Positions 48,719 through 61,600 are shown, counted from the stretch's first letter. The stretch: 64,000 bases of DNA from Melampsora larici-populina 98AG31 (GCF_000204055.1 NW_006768775.1:1776544-1840543), one strand, 5' to 3'. Notes: a model not told the origin generated them from the sequence alone. Program-made: numbers and translations.

Positions 48719-51700
48719 ATGATACGTTTCTTTTGGGGTTTTCTTCTACATCACAGTATCATCGCGACACGCGTCGAGCCTATGTTGGGCGGCGATCTTC
48801 TTTCAGGAAAAATGTCAATTGGTGACCACACTCTCAACCATGAGCTTCCTGCACCAAACCATCTCGATATGTTCCCAGAAATCGAGACTTCTCTCGATGA
48901 ATTCGAAGCAGATTCTCGCCGTGATCTGAAGAGTCGAACGGAATCTGGGGAACTCCTGTCGGCGTCATCGAATGAGATCCGCGATACTCAAACATCCTCT
49001 TCTGATAACCTCCAGGGAAGTCAGCGTGGAATTTCAGGCAAGAATTCTGATCAGTTCAAAGTGAAGGTGTCCAAGTCATACGAAAGGGACGGTGTGCTGG
49101 GTCCCTCCCCTTTCACAGGATATCCACAAAGACATGCAAATCGGAAACAAGATGGCTTGAGGCGCCCACGTCGTAGGCCTTTCCGATACCCATATACACA
49201 CCCCAGTAAAGGCCCACTCTCCGCGATCCCAGAAGGACATATCCATTATGCCTCGACTGCACCACTCCCGGAGCCTGAGGGTTGGCTTCCATTTTTTTCA
49301 AACTATTACGATGCAGCAGAATGGTTGAAGCTTGGTCAGGGCTATGTGAATTTCCATACCCTTACGGTTCAAGCGCCTTGGGAGCCCTCAGGAATTTGGC
49401 CTGGAAGCCATCTCAGTCATGAAATGCACCCAGCTATACATCCACAAACACCAGACCTACAACAATATAATGTCCATGGGCGGCCTACTCATGACACAGT
49501 ATCATCAAACTGGGCTCAGCGGAGTCTCCATGCCCCACCCTTGTAAGACATTCCAAGACTATAGAGCCTTTGAATAATGCTGATCAACTTTTGACCTCAT
49601 GTACGCAATTTTCAGCGTCAAAAAAGACAAGCCTGAGGCTAAATACATTGCGTCAGCACACGAGGTTCAAGTGAAAAAGGAAGAACCTCCGAGTAAAACC
49701 GAAAAAACGGAGTGAGTTTGATTTCCAATCAGAGTTAACTGCCACTTAGAGCCACACATTCTTAAGACATAATTTTCACAGAACAAAAGAAAAAACTCCA
49801 GAATTGGAAGCTTCATCCAACTTAAAAGAAGATGATACTCTTGATGCAAAGGCAGACGCCACCGTCGAAGTCTTTGGGCCACCGGCGATTCGGAAGTTGT
49901 TGTATTCACAAGATACTGAACATCAACAGACCAAAATCACAGGTTCTGATGACATATGTCCAAACACATCTAGTGGGGAAGCCCCCAGCGATACAGGTGC
50001 CAGGTAAGTTGTTCAAGCTAAATATGATACCTTTTAGTATCTGATGTTTTTTGGAGTAGTCTCTCTGCTGTGAATGATCGTAAAGGAAAGCCACCGTACA
50101 AGGATCAAGAACTTGGGAAGCATGCAGCAAAGACAGCTCCGTTACCCATTCAGCAGAGTTTGTCAGTAGCCTTTCAAATTGATGTCTGGCTGTTCAATAC
50201 TCTGATACTAATCTTTCTTCGCCTATTTTCGATGCAACATATTCAGAAATCCGATTTCCTCCAGGGCTAGTCATAAAAGCATCGCGTTGACAGGCATGGA
50301 ATCGACGAATGAGTCAAACTCTAAACTAGGAGCATGCGTAGCCGACACCGCACGAACTTCATCTAAAACATCGAGTTCTGAAAGATCACATGCAAATCAG
50401 AGAGTATCCAAGTCAACTTTGACAGCTCATGAACTCGTGGAAGAAGCTCAATCATCCCCAAAGAGAATTCATTTGGGGATCACAATGAAACAAGACGATG
50501 TTTCTGATCAAACAGGAGGTAGCAAACTCGATGTCCTGAAGGGTGAAGGGGACCAACAGTTTTCACATTCGAATCAATTTGTTTCCAATGAGGGACACAA
50601 GTGCGCTAATTTCCTCTGGTTATGAAAGTTGCACACTTATGGCAAATATTGATCAACCTCGGATGCTTTTGCGGTTACCAGAATTCACCCGCCTTGGGTT
50701 CCAGACAGTATCATCCAAGATTCTAAAAAAACCATGTCAAGCAATTGGATAAGGGTGAAAAAGAAGAAAAGAGGAGCACAGAAATCTTCAACCATGTCAG
50801 ATATGCCTTCATCTCAGCATCAGAACAGGTCAGAAGGATTGATGACTCAGCACAGACAGTTACCAATGGATACCAAAGAGTTTGCTGTGTTGAGGGACAG
50901 TGCGTTTGAACCTCTGAAGGATCACGCATCTTCAGAAGCGCAAGAGACAGTAATCCCAGAAACAAGCACCATCGACATGCAAGAAACTGGATCATCTACA
51001 ACCTCCTCCGAAGAGTCTACCCTTGATGATTTTCCCCAAGTTGTCTCCGCGGAATCTGTCGCAGTGAAAAACAACATACACCAGCGGTCAGAACGCTTAA
51101 AAAGAAAAAAGGAGTCAAAGAAGCCCAAAGCTGTGGCGTCTATCAGTGCGGCTCAAATGGGAAAGAACATCGAGGTTCCAGCCCGCTGCAATGATCTCTC
51201 GACATCAGAAGAATCTATGAAGGATGAAAGTGGTGAAACTTCCTTAAAATCAATAATTTACAATGTCCTTCAATACAAAAATTCCAAAAATGACGTGCAG
51301 ATAAGCTTGAGCAACAAAGATTTTCAGAAAATTCTTTTTGCACAGGATGACGTGGTTTCAATGGGCATCTTCCCAGGCGTCTTCGGCGACAAATGGTGGG
51401 AAGCAATATCTGATTTAGCTGGAGAGTCACAAAATGCCCTTGAAATGGCCAGGAGGGCGAACTCTCTAAAAGTTCAATATTCACAGAAGTTGATCTTGAG
51501 GCACTGGAAAATGTATAAATCCAAACTTAGTCCACAAGCACAAGAAGCTTGTCTACTCTTGAAAGTGGAGCAAGAGTGGCCAACTTTTTGTGATGTTGAT
51601 TCCAATTATCAGGCAACTGCCAGACCGAGTTTAGAGGCCCTTGATCAGAATGACGCCCAGGGTATCGGTCAATTGTTCTTTGGCCGAAACCTTGATTCAC

Positions 51701-52350
51701 GGATTTCAAATCTTTATTTGATGGCCACAATGCAACCTCACGAAAGGATTTTCACGGAGTTGGAGCTGGTGTCTTTCTCCAAAGAAGGTGGATCAATTCC
51801 TGTCCTGCTGAAAATTTGTAGTTATCTTGAATTATCTGCTTCAGACGTAAATTGGAAAACGTTCACAGGCAATCAAATTCTAGAAAAGGTGCAGGGGTTG
51901 AAGGCAATCATGCAGGGTAACTGTGTCATGGACCAGGTCCTACAATTTGATGTGGATGATTCTGTGTGGGTAGAATCAAACACTCGAGCCGCCATCCTTA
52001 GATCACGACTCTCCAAAACGTTTGAGAAACGATTGAAAGATTTGGCTAAAACAGCTGATCGAGTCTTACCACACAAAACAACAAAAGAATGGATGCCTGA
52101 GTATAGCCATCTAACTTGGGGAGCTCAAAAGATTGGGGAAGGAGAAGCACTTGTTGCTTCTCACTTTAGCTTGGATATCAAAAGCTTAACAGTATTGAAG
52201 TGTTTGATTGAACGTCAAAATAAAGCACCACCTCCAGGGATAGGAAACGTGATTTTTTGGCCAGGGAAGGCTCCACAGGAAATGAAGCAACAATTTGATC
52301 TTTTTGCTGAATTTTACAAATTTCAAGGTCTAAAGTTATTGAGTGTATGA
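48719..52350 (+). CDS. Large secreted-like protein with nuclear-localisation-like tracts
   Basis: No known domain recognised. Six exons join perfectly in phase (48719-49542, 49616-49711, 49782-50003, 50060-50161, 50265-50600, 50709-52350) to give 1073 residues, which argues for a real, intact gene. The N terminus (MIRFFWGFLLHHSIIATRVE) resembles a signal peptide. Exon 1 has a basic patch (RKQDGLRRPRRRPFRYP) and a Trp/Pro-rich part. Exons 2-5 are Ser/Glu/Lys-rich and disordered. Exon 6 begins with lysine-rich tracts (RVKKKKRG; RSERLKRKKESKKPKA) followed by an ordered, probably helical region of about 400 residues (LSNKDFQKILFAQDD, IFPGVFGDKWWEAISDLAGE) ending in LKLLSV. A secretion signal plus nuclear-type basic tracts would fit a rust effector acting in the host nucleus; this is inference. 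A non-secreted nuclear protein is the alternative. Confidence 0.65.
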
Positions 52351-55300
52351 TATTTGATGACGGATTTCAGATAGTTGTGTTTATATCTAGATTGTAATTG
52401 ATTCTTTCATTTTATCTCATTGGGAATAGATTTGCCTCTGGGTAGTTATTTTTGTTTTTTCAGAAAACTTGCTGAGTAAAATTAAAACACACTTCAATCC
52501 TGCACTGCCAACATATAAGCCTTAGGTTGAGAACTCTGAGGTAAAAAAATTGGTAGTGCTGAGATCTGAATTTTTGTGAGGCATGAAGGACAAGGACAAA
52601 AATTAATCAACAGCCTGTGTCCCTAAGTGGCGGCACTAACCTAGAAGAGGGTCCAAAGTTGTGGGGTAACTTTAGGGAGTAGTTGTTTGACGTTGTACCA
52701 GGTATCCATGCTACTCAGGGAGGATGGTTGTCTTGGGTGTCTATGAATTTTATTTCATGTTTAACAAAACTATAGTTCCTATATAACCAGAAAGTGACTT
52801 ATTCTTAGCCATGTCAAGATATGTAAATATCTTATCTTATGGTCAAAGATTCATTACAATTTTTGTCAAGGTATTAGGAGTGGTCTAAGTGGTTTTTATT
52901 GGGTGTTAGAGATTGGTTGAGCTAGTGTGAGAGTAGTGGTAGAACTGATGTGACAAGAGGGGTTTTGCAATTCAAAGCAAGGGGTACTGAAATTGTTTGG
53001 ATTGCTCTACTATTTCTGTTCTTTTGTTTTTTTGTTTCTCCCACTTCTGATTCTTTCTTTGTGTCAAAAAGAATCAGTAAGTAAATTCAATTCTTGTTTG
53101 CATTGTCCTTACTATTTTGCTTTCTGTTAAGCTTGACTTTCAACTGATATCAATATTTACTTCTTCTTCTCAAAAGATAAAAAACTTAACTTGTCTGCTC
53201 TTCAACTCATCCTTATTACAAGCACTCAACCTGATTTTCTTCAAGCTCACAGGTAGAAACTTTCTTCTGTTCTATGATTTGTTGCATCTTTCTGATTTAT
53301 TTTTATTGGTAATGCTCTCTTGTGTGTTGTGTTCTTGTACAGGTTAGTCCTTGTCATTGTTGTAGACTAGCAGTGAAGCTACAGTCGCAAAACTTGTGCC
53401 CTCAGGTTTCCATTCTTTACCCTGGATTTCACTTCTGATGGTCTCCTCCAGATTCATCTGGTATTTTGAGAATGTGATCATCAATTCTTTACAAGCCAGA
53501 CTCCTTTGGTTGATCCTAAGCCTGGTACATGGAAGCAGAGCACCTGCCCAGGCCTTTTTTGGGTGATAATGAAAGACTCAGCCCCACAGAAAGCACAGGC
53601 TCAAGTACTCAGCTGGGTGGATGTGTGGATACAAGAAAATGACAGTTAAGTTAAAATAAACTATGTAGAGGTACAGATATGAATGTGAGGGGGTTATGGT
53701 AAACCACAGGGTAATCCATACCACTGTTTGTCAAGCAGAGATTACTTCTGCATGGCAAGATTGGCTTGGTGGTGGACAGCTTCTGCAAGATGATCAGTAG
53801 CACGGCGGCCAAGCAGCAAGATTGACAGGCCACCTTAAGATGAGCCATTTGACAGCTCATAGACTGTCTCCTAGGTAGGTTTGTATACTATCAATCCAGG
53901 GGGAGCTGATCAAGCAAACCTCTTTGTTCCATCCCATAGCCACACCATCCACACCATATGGCTTGAGGCATCAATGGTGAGGAAGATGGCAAATAACTCC
54001 CAGACCAACAGACAGATTCTACAGTTGTTATCACCAAAGCCCTCTGAGTGGCTCCCCACAAAAACATTGGGGCATGTCACACGGCATGTTTGGTTGCTGC
54101 ATACAATAATGCACCACAATACAGTGTTTTATGGACTATTGGAATGTAGGGGAATCAGAAAATGGTACTCACAACTCCATAGCAAAAAACAACCTAAAAC
54201 CGCTGACCAGTCAGATCATGGTTTATAAAGGCCTGTACAGCTAGGGTTTATGGTGTTACACAAGTGGCTATGTGTACTTAAGATACATAGACAAGCCCTA
54301 CATAACACACTTGGTGTGCCAATCTTGATTGACCACAATCAAAGACAAGATTGTGCTCTGCACATTGTGAATAGAAATGAAACAAAAAGAAATTAGAGCA
54401 GATCACAAGACTTGATTTCATAAGTATTGATCAAAAACATACTGAAAAGATTATAAAAAAAGTGAGAACAATCAAAACAAAAAGGGAGATCAAAGCAGAT
54501 GGCCAAACTCATTGAGTACCAATTGCTTACAGCCTTGATCAACAAAATGTTGAAGAGCCTATCAAAAACAAAACAAGGAAGAAAAATGAAACAAAAAGAG
54601 CAACAGGTTAAACCAATCAATTGCATGAAGGATTGGCTCTCTGAAACTTGGTTCTTGGGACACAAGAATGTGACTTGTACTTTTTGACAGATTTGGCCAC
54701 TGCAGCTAGGGTCAGTCCCTGTCTAGCAATAAACACAAGTCAATTGAAGTTTTGGTTAAAGAAGCAGATGAGATAAACTTACTGGTATGCGGAATGAGTC
54801 TGATTGAAAGAACAAAAGAACTTTTGGATAGTTGAGAGTGGACACTCTTTCCTTGCCTTTTCAAAAAACTCTCTTTTGACTTGAAATGAGCCATCTTTGG
54901 GCCATCATTTCAATGCCCTGTGGTAAAATTTGCTTGTAATATTTTGACAGAGTGAAGACCATTGAGAGATGTTAAGGCTTGCTTACTTTGTGAAAGGGAG
55001 AACAGAAGAGAAAACTGGCAAAGTAAAACCACAGAAAACTCAAAATTTGGCTTCAATTTAGGGAAAAAAATTGACTTTTTTTTGCGGAAGTGGGTATCAC
55101 AGGCACTCCTTGAAGGAGCTCTCCCATTTTCAAAATAAAAAACATGGTGAGAAACACACCTATGGAGGCAAATGTGACAAGCAGAGATTGATTCCCCAGC
55201 CTACAATCCTGCATTCCTTGAAGACAGTTCCCTTGGCCATCTTCTTCTTACCAAAAGCCTGGTGGTAATCTCTTGCCAGACCAACTGGCCGCGTGATCAG

Positions 55301-55560
55301 CTGATTTCTGGCCAACACAACAGCTTTTGTCGATAAAACAGCTGGTATAGTCAGACCATCCATAATCTGGTAAAATGCTGAACTTTTGGCAAGTGTTTTG
55401 CCAGATTGTGACACAACCACTTTCACACTGGTATCTCAACAAACATTTACCCTATGGTGTAAGGGAAGCATGAAAGTCTGAATTTTCTGTATAAGAAAGT
55501 TCTGCCTTTGGAATTCTCCTTCCACTGGAATCAGGTTGTGGACGCTCTGGTATTTGTGTG
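52351..55560. other. Gene-poor relic region
   Basis: No credible exon set. Open frames at 53881-54228 (plus) and 55426-55160 (minus) are isolated, without family resemblance or neighbouring exons, and probably derive from decayed mobile DNA. One CCAGATTCATCTGG palindrome near 53449 resembles the sites flanking the KDZ relic. Confidence 0.35.
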
Positions 55561-55563
55561 TGT

Positions 55564-56808
55564 GCACCAAGGCACATTTTTTGATGCTTTTTTGTGCCTA
55601 GGCGCCAGTTGGCATGCCAGGCACCTTTTTTGAAATTGTTTTTGCTGAGAGCTGAAAAACTGCTGCTTTTTCATCAAATTTTATTTTACATTTGTATTGC
55701 TAGAGCCATCTACCGCAGCAGTGTTGCATTTAAAGGGGATATATATTAAAAATAGTTCTCATACTACTGTTTTTGACAACTCCAATATTGGTGATTGGAT
55801 GTAGAACTCCTGAGATTTGGTGTGTTTTTCAAAGAGGAACACCAATCCAAATTTTATCAATGGCTCTGAGGCGGAGGCGCACCCATGGAAAGACACATTG
55901 TTTCCGCTGTGCCCCTAACCTGTTGTAACATGTTGGAAGTTGGAGCTTTCACTACCTTTCACATCTTGTGAGAGCCTACACATCCCCCTTTCACACTCTC
56001 CCGATGGCCATGTTCCACCTATCTGTACCTTTGTAGGTGGTGAGCGCCTTTTCATGGGCGCCACGCCTCAAAGGAATTACAAAAAATGGCGTTGGCCCAC
56101 CTTTTTGAAAATCATGCCCAACCTCAGGAGTTCTACAGTTGTTAAAGGATTAAACATCAGAATTCTTTGTCTGTGTGATGCACCCAAAGTAAAATCTGAG
56201 AGCCCAAAACTAGATTAAACATGGTTTTGTACACAATTCAACAATGTATTGCGGGAGACCTGTCACTTTCAATTGGATTTAACAGGATTTAAACTTTTGT
56301 ATTACAGCGCTTCAAGAATCCTTTGGTTTATTTGGTGGTCTTTTTTTTAAAGTTTTGAAAAAATCAGAAAAAAGTCATTTGGACAGTTCAAATTTGACAG
56401 ATTCTAGTACAAAATCAGTTTCAGCAAGGGTTTTAGCAAGGGTTTTGGACATTTATTTTGTTTTCTTGCGTTAAAAAAACCAAAGGATTCTTGAAGTGCT
56501 GTAAATCTTGGTGCAACACAAATTTGTATTTTATGCCTTTTATATGTTTAGTAGCTGTATGTCCACTACCCAAAATTGGAGTTGTCAACAACAGTAGTAG
56601 GACTTTGATGACCACTATTTGTAATCTATCTTGCCTTTAAATGCAAAGCTGCTGTGGTCAATAGCTTCAGCAATACAAATGTAGAATAAAATGTGACGAA
56701 AAAGCAGCATTTCAGCTTGCAGCAGTTGTTTTTTAAAAGAAACACGCCCGGGGCGCCAAGTAGCACCTAGGCGTGAAAAAATGCAAAACACGCCCCGGCG
56801 CGCCTACA
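55564..56808. mobile_element. Foldback (MITE-like) element of about 1.2 kb
   Basis: The sequence reads the same from both ends in inverted orientation. GTGCCTAGGCGCC near 55600 matches the complement of the region near 56755-56780 (CACCTAGGCGTG). TCATCAAATTTTATTTTACA and TTTGTATTGCTAGAGCC near 55670-55710 match inverted copies near 56660-56705. GACAACTCCAAT near 55775 matches ATTGGAGTTGTC near 56575. CTTCAAGAATCCTTTGG near 56310 matches CCAAAGGATTCTTGAAG near 56480. A stretch near 55850-56220 has no counterpart and is probably an insertion in the left arm. There is no coding capacity, so it would need a transposase supplied in trans. Confidence 0.7.
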
Positions 56809-57148
56809 ACCTGACGTGTGGCACGCAGACATATTTAAATACATGTGAAATGTCTGTACATCTTGTGAAATGCCCAGCGGCTGGCCGGTTTCGTGGGCTG
56901 GCCAGATGGGTTGCACAAAGCCTTGATCTCTCTGTGTAGGTGGCTTATCTACGACTTATCAAACCTGGTGACTCACCCCAGCTCACCCCTCCTTGACCAG
57001 CTGGACTCAAGAGCTTATCCATCTCTATCAAAGGGTTGTTTCCGCTTGTTCTTTTAGGCCGGTTGATCTCTAGGAACTTAAGGTCTCCTACAGCTCCTAC
57101 GCTACCTCAAGTCTAGTTTTACCTAGAGATGAGGCTAGAGTGGGGGGG
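56809..57148. other. Relic DNA bordering the retrotransposon insertion
   Basis: No gene seen. The stretch ends in a G run (57142-57148) into which the LTR retrotransposon inserted. Confidence 0.4.
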
Positions 57149-57299
57149 TGTTATAACCTTATAACGAGTTATGCTTGTAGGGAGAACAGTGCAGCGCTCC
57201 CTTGAACTCTGCGCTTAGACCTTGTTTTGTTCCCTAACTACAATCTCAGTTATACCTAAAGATCATCTCTGACCTCTGATCCCAATCACGTTCATAACA
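57149..57299 (+). repeat. 5' LTR (151 bp)
   Basis: Begins TGTTATAACC and ends TTCATAACA, the usual TG..CA form. It is very short for an LTR but typical of the compact LTRs of fungal chromoviruses. The only difference from the 3' LTR is AAC for ATGC at about 57236. Confidence 0.95.
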
Positions 57300-57300
57300 T

Positions 57301-57310
57301 ATTGTAGCAT
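57301..57310 (+). promoter_or_regulatory. Putative self-priming primer-binding site
   Basis: ATTGTAGCAT begins two bases after the 5' LTR and is the exact reverse complement of ATGCTACAAT in the 3' LTR (63037-63046). No tRNA 3'-end complement (TGG...) is seen here. Tf1/sushi-type elements prime with the 5' end of their own mRNA, which fits this arrangement. Confidence 0.6.
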
Positions 57311-57707
57311 CTACAACCTTCAGACGTCAGAGCAAGTGAAGTAAAAGAAGAAGAAGAAAGATCAAAAGAATAATTATCCAGGAAGTTTTATAATTAAAAG
57401 TTAAACTCAGAAGAAGAAGTAAATAAAAGTTTAAATCAATTCAAAGCAACTCACCGATCTAAATCCACACATTCCCACACCTTTAATCAAACCTTATCTC
57501 GATCGCCTCAATTGTAACTCCGTAACCTCTCGAAACCGTCACGACGCCGAACTTTACAACCCCGGAAAGCCCTTCTAGCTCCGCATCTTCTAGTCAACCC
57601 CACACGTACAATTCAGCTGTATCCGAAGAATTAGAGTTGGACATAATGGAAGACTCAACTACGGCTCCACCACCCGATGCACTAGCCCAAATACTTAATC
57701 GCTTAGC

Positions 57708-58688
57708 ATGGATGCCCGACTATTGGAGGAGACTAGGAGAAGGGAGGAGGCCGAACAAGGTAGAGCGGAGGCTGAACAACGCCTAGCGGCAATGCAGCAA
57801 GCTACGAGTACGGCACAACCACAGAGTCGCGTAGAACCTGCGGTCATCAACAATTTTGGCCCAGTGAAAACTCCTAAAGTAGCAACCCCCGACAAGTTTG
57901 ATGGCACTCGAGGTAGCAAGGCGGAGGTTTTTGTAAACCAAGTTGGTCTCTACATACTCATGAATCCCTCCCAATTCCCCGATGATAAAACAAAGATTGG
58001 GTGGACTCTGTCGTATATGACAGGCAAAGGTGGAGAATGGGCTAAGCCAATTACTCAAAAATTGCTCGACAACTCAGAGGGTGCGATTTCGACGTGGGAG
58101 GCGTTCTTAAAATCTTTCCAATCTACTTTCTACGATTCGCAACGAGTAGTGAAGGCTGAGAAGGCGATTCGAGATCTCAAGCAAACTGGAACGGTGCTCG
58201 CTTACTCACTTAAATTTAAAGAATTCGCTTTCATTGTTGATTGGCCAGAACATGTATTGATTAGTCAGTTTGAACAGGGTTTGAAATCTGAAATTCGAGT
58301 TCAAATGGTACGCGATGTTTTTGTGACAATGGACGACATTATAGAACTATCCATCAAGATTGATAACGTGCTTCATAAACGTGGTGATGACGGATTAGGA
58401 GAAGTGAAAGTAGCACCCGTAGTGGATCCTGATGCTATGGACTGTTCGGCTTTTCGTTTTAGAATTTCAGAGGATGAATACAAGAAGAGAAGAGAAAATA
58501 ATCTTTGTTTTAAATGTGGAAGAAGCGGTCATATAGCAAGAGTGTGTGGAACCGGTAATTTAGGAAGGAATTGGAAGGGGAAGTGGAGAGGAAATGAAAA
58601 GGTTAACACATCAGAAGTGAAATTAGAGGAAGGTAGCAAGGAGACTGGTAGAGCAGATGAGGCAAAAAATGGCGTAGCTCAAGAGTGA
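57708..58688 (+). CDS. gag: Gag polyprotein of the retrotransposon
   Basis: Structural protein forming the virus-like particle, 326 residues from the ATG at 57708. It has an N-terminal Glu/Arg/Ala-rich coiled coil (RRREEAEQGRAEAEQRLAAM), a capsid-like region (ATPDKFDGTRGSKAEVFVNQ; TGKGGEWAKP; FKEFAFIVDWPEHVLISQFE) and a CCHC zinc knuckle (CFKCGRSGHIARVC) near residue 270. An ATG at 57646 begins a compatible N-terminal peptide (MEDSTTAPPPDALAQILNRL) in another frame, so the natural start may lie upstream and this copy may have lost one base just before 57708. The frame ends with TGA at 58686-58688, overlapping pol in the -1 frame. Confidence 0.9.
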   Translation: MDARLLEETRRREEAEQGRAEAEQRLAAMQQATSTAQPQSRVEPAVINNFGPVKTPKVATPDKFDGTRGSKAEVFVNQVGLYILMNPSQFPDDKTKIGWTLSYMTGKGGEWAKPITQKLLDNSEGAISTWEAFLKSFQSTFYDSQRVVKAEKAIRDLKQTGTVLAYSLKFKEFAFIVDWPEHVLISQFEQGLKSEIRVQMVRDVFVTMDDIIELSIKIDNVLHKRGDDGLGEVKVAPVVDPDAMDCSAFRFRISEDEYKKRRENNLCFKCGRSGHIARVCGTGNLGRNWKGKWRGNEKVNTSEVKLEEGSKETGRADEAKNGVAQE

Positions 58689-61600
58689 TAGTTGTCCCCT
58701 CTTCGAGCTCCTTAGGTGATGAGTCATTAATAGACATGGGTGCAATAGAATTAGAAATTGATTTGATTGAAATGAAAGATAATAGATTATTTGCTACTGT
58801 GCCCATTTATGACCCAAACCTAGAGACAACTTATTTCGCCCGTGCTTTGTTCGACACAGGAGCCACACACGATGTTTTGAATCAAGCTTTTGTGTTGAAG
58901 AACGGCCTTACCACAACCAAACTCCCTCAACCTAAACCCGTGACTGGTTTCAATGGGTCACGGTCGTCAATTACGCATATTGGTGAATATGTGCTGGATA
59001 TTGACGGAAACGAAAACCTTACACCATTCCTAATCTCAAAACTCAAGGATTCAGTCGACTGTATTATTGGTATAAACTGGATCAGCAAGAACTATGAAAA
59101 ATTAGATTGGAAGAACCGAACCTTGAAGACAAACCTGACTTCCATTGCGGCTACAGAGGTAGTCTCGTCTCGACCAAAAACAATCCTGGAGAAGACTCGA
59201 AAGGAACCTTTGGGACAAGCTAGGATTCGTGACGAGGGGGTGTGTATCTCAAATGATACGCTAGCACCCCCGCAATGTGAGTGTGCTATCACCCTTCCTA
59301 CCCAATTGTGTGAAGCAGCTGGCAAGCTGGATCATCCTCTGATTAGCAGGCACCCCACGAATACGACGAAAAGCACAACTGGTACAAAGAAAGAGAGACT
59401 ACTCACTGTTGCGGCTGCTGAGCCAGCGTCGTCAAAACCAAAAACAATCCCGGATGTGACTCGAGAGGAGACCCTGGGACAAGCTAGGAATTTTGACGAG
59501 GGGGTGTGTATCTCAAATGATACATTAGCACCCCCGCAACATGAGTGTGATAGCCCTTTGATTCCATTACGTCAAGAAGCAGCTAGCAAGCGTTTTCATC
59601 CCCTACAGTTAGGTCACAGCCGTAGCCGAGTCAGCCTAACGAGGAACAACACCAGGTCTTACTTACCAACACGATCAATATTGAAGACTCCTCAGCTGGA
59701 CGCAGCTCGCGCGTCGTGGAATGTATCAGCAAAACTGGCAGCAGAACGCACGGAATCAAAACCATCTTTATCAGCAGCAGAACTGGTACCAGAAGTTTAT
59801 CACGAATATTTACCTATGTTTGAAAAATCCTGTTCAAAAGTCCTACCACCACGAAGACCCTACGATTTTTGTGTGGACCTGGTACCGGGCGCTACACCTC
59901 AGGCTAGTATGGTTATTCCATTATCACCGGCGGAGAACGAGGTTCTGAAGGAGATGATCGAAGAGGGACTGACTGCAGGTACTATACGGCGGACGACCTC
60001 ACCTTGGGCAGCCCCAGTACTATTCACGGGAAAAAAAGACGGGAGATTACGACCCTGCTTCGACTATAGAAAACTGAACGCACTTACGGTAAAAAATAAA
60101 TATCCATTACCTTTAACAATGGAACTTGTGGATAGTTTACTGAATGCCGATCGGTATACATCACTGGACATGAGGAATGGCTACAACAATTTGCGCGTAC
60201 GGGAAGGGGACAAAGCTAAGTTAGCGTTTATCTGTAAAGAAGGACAATTTGAACCCCTCACTATGCCTTTCGGACCTACGGGGGCCCCTGGCTACTTCCA
60301 GTATTTTGTACAAGACATCTTCAGGAATCGGATTGGGCGGGATATGGCAGTGTTCCTGGATGATATTCTGATTTATACTAAGCCCGGAGAAGATCATGAG
60401 AAGGCAGTGAAAGACGTACTAGATACACTACGTGAACAGAATATTTGGCTAAAGCCAGAGAAGTGTAAATCCTCTCAAAAGGAACTTACATACCTAGGCT
60501 TAAAATTATCACACAACAAGATTGCCATGGACGAAGACAAAGTGAAGGCAATAGCTGAATGGCCAACACCAAAAAATGTCAGCGAAGTTCAACAGTTCGT
60601 AGGATTCGCAAACTTTTACCGAAGGTTTATTGAAGACTTTTCAAGGATAGCACGACCCTTACACAACCTAACTCAAAAGAAAGTAGCATTCGAATGGACG
60701 GCTGACCAACAGAAGGCTTTTGATTCACTGAAACAATCTTTTATCAAATCACCGGTATTGAAAATCGCCGACCCGTACAAACAATTCGTCTTAGAATGTG
60801 ATTGCTCTGACTTCGCGTTAGGAGCGGTTCTGTCGCAAGTTTCCAAAGACAATGGCGAATTACACCCGGTAGCTTTCTTGTCAAGGTCACTGATTCAGGC
60901 TGAGCGAAATTACGAGATCTTTGATAAAGAGCTGCTGGCGGTAGTTGCCTCCTTCAAGGAATGGCGGCATTACCTAGAGGGAAATCCACATAGATTAAAT
61001 GTTATCGTGTATACTGATCACAAAAATTTGGAATCTTTGATGACAACGAAAGAACTTACACGTCGTCAAGCAAGGTGGGCCGAGACGTTAGCTTGTTTCG
61101 ACTTCGAAATCAGGTTTCGACCGGGGAAAAGATCAACAAAACCTGATGCTTTGTCACGACGACCTGACCACAAACCTGAGGATGGATGCAAATTGACGGT
61201 TGGTCAGTTATTGAAACCAGCAAACCTTCCAGCGGATGCTTTTATCCACGAAGTCGAGATGGTAGGAAAGGACGAGGACAATATAGCGTATTTCATTGAT
61301 TCAGAAGAGGAAGAAGTGTACTTTATGGATAATGGACTGATTGAAGACGATGATGATGACGAGAGAGTGTGGGATGATAGTGTAATTTTGAATGAAGTAA
61401 GAAATAAATTATACGGTGATGAAAAATTGAAGAAGTTGATAGCTGCTTGTAAAGCACAAGAAGATGGATCATGGGAGGACTATGTGTTTACGGGTGGATT
61501 ATTGTACTTCAAGGGAATGGTCGAGGTTCCAAGTGACAAGACTCTGCGACGACGTATTGTCGAATCACGGCATGACAGTATCCTAGCAGGCCACCCGGGT

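Noticed and set aside
53881..54228. 115-codon frame as a gene
   Set aside because: It is isolated, without exon neighbours or recognisable family, and lies in relic DNA.
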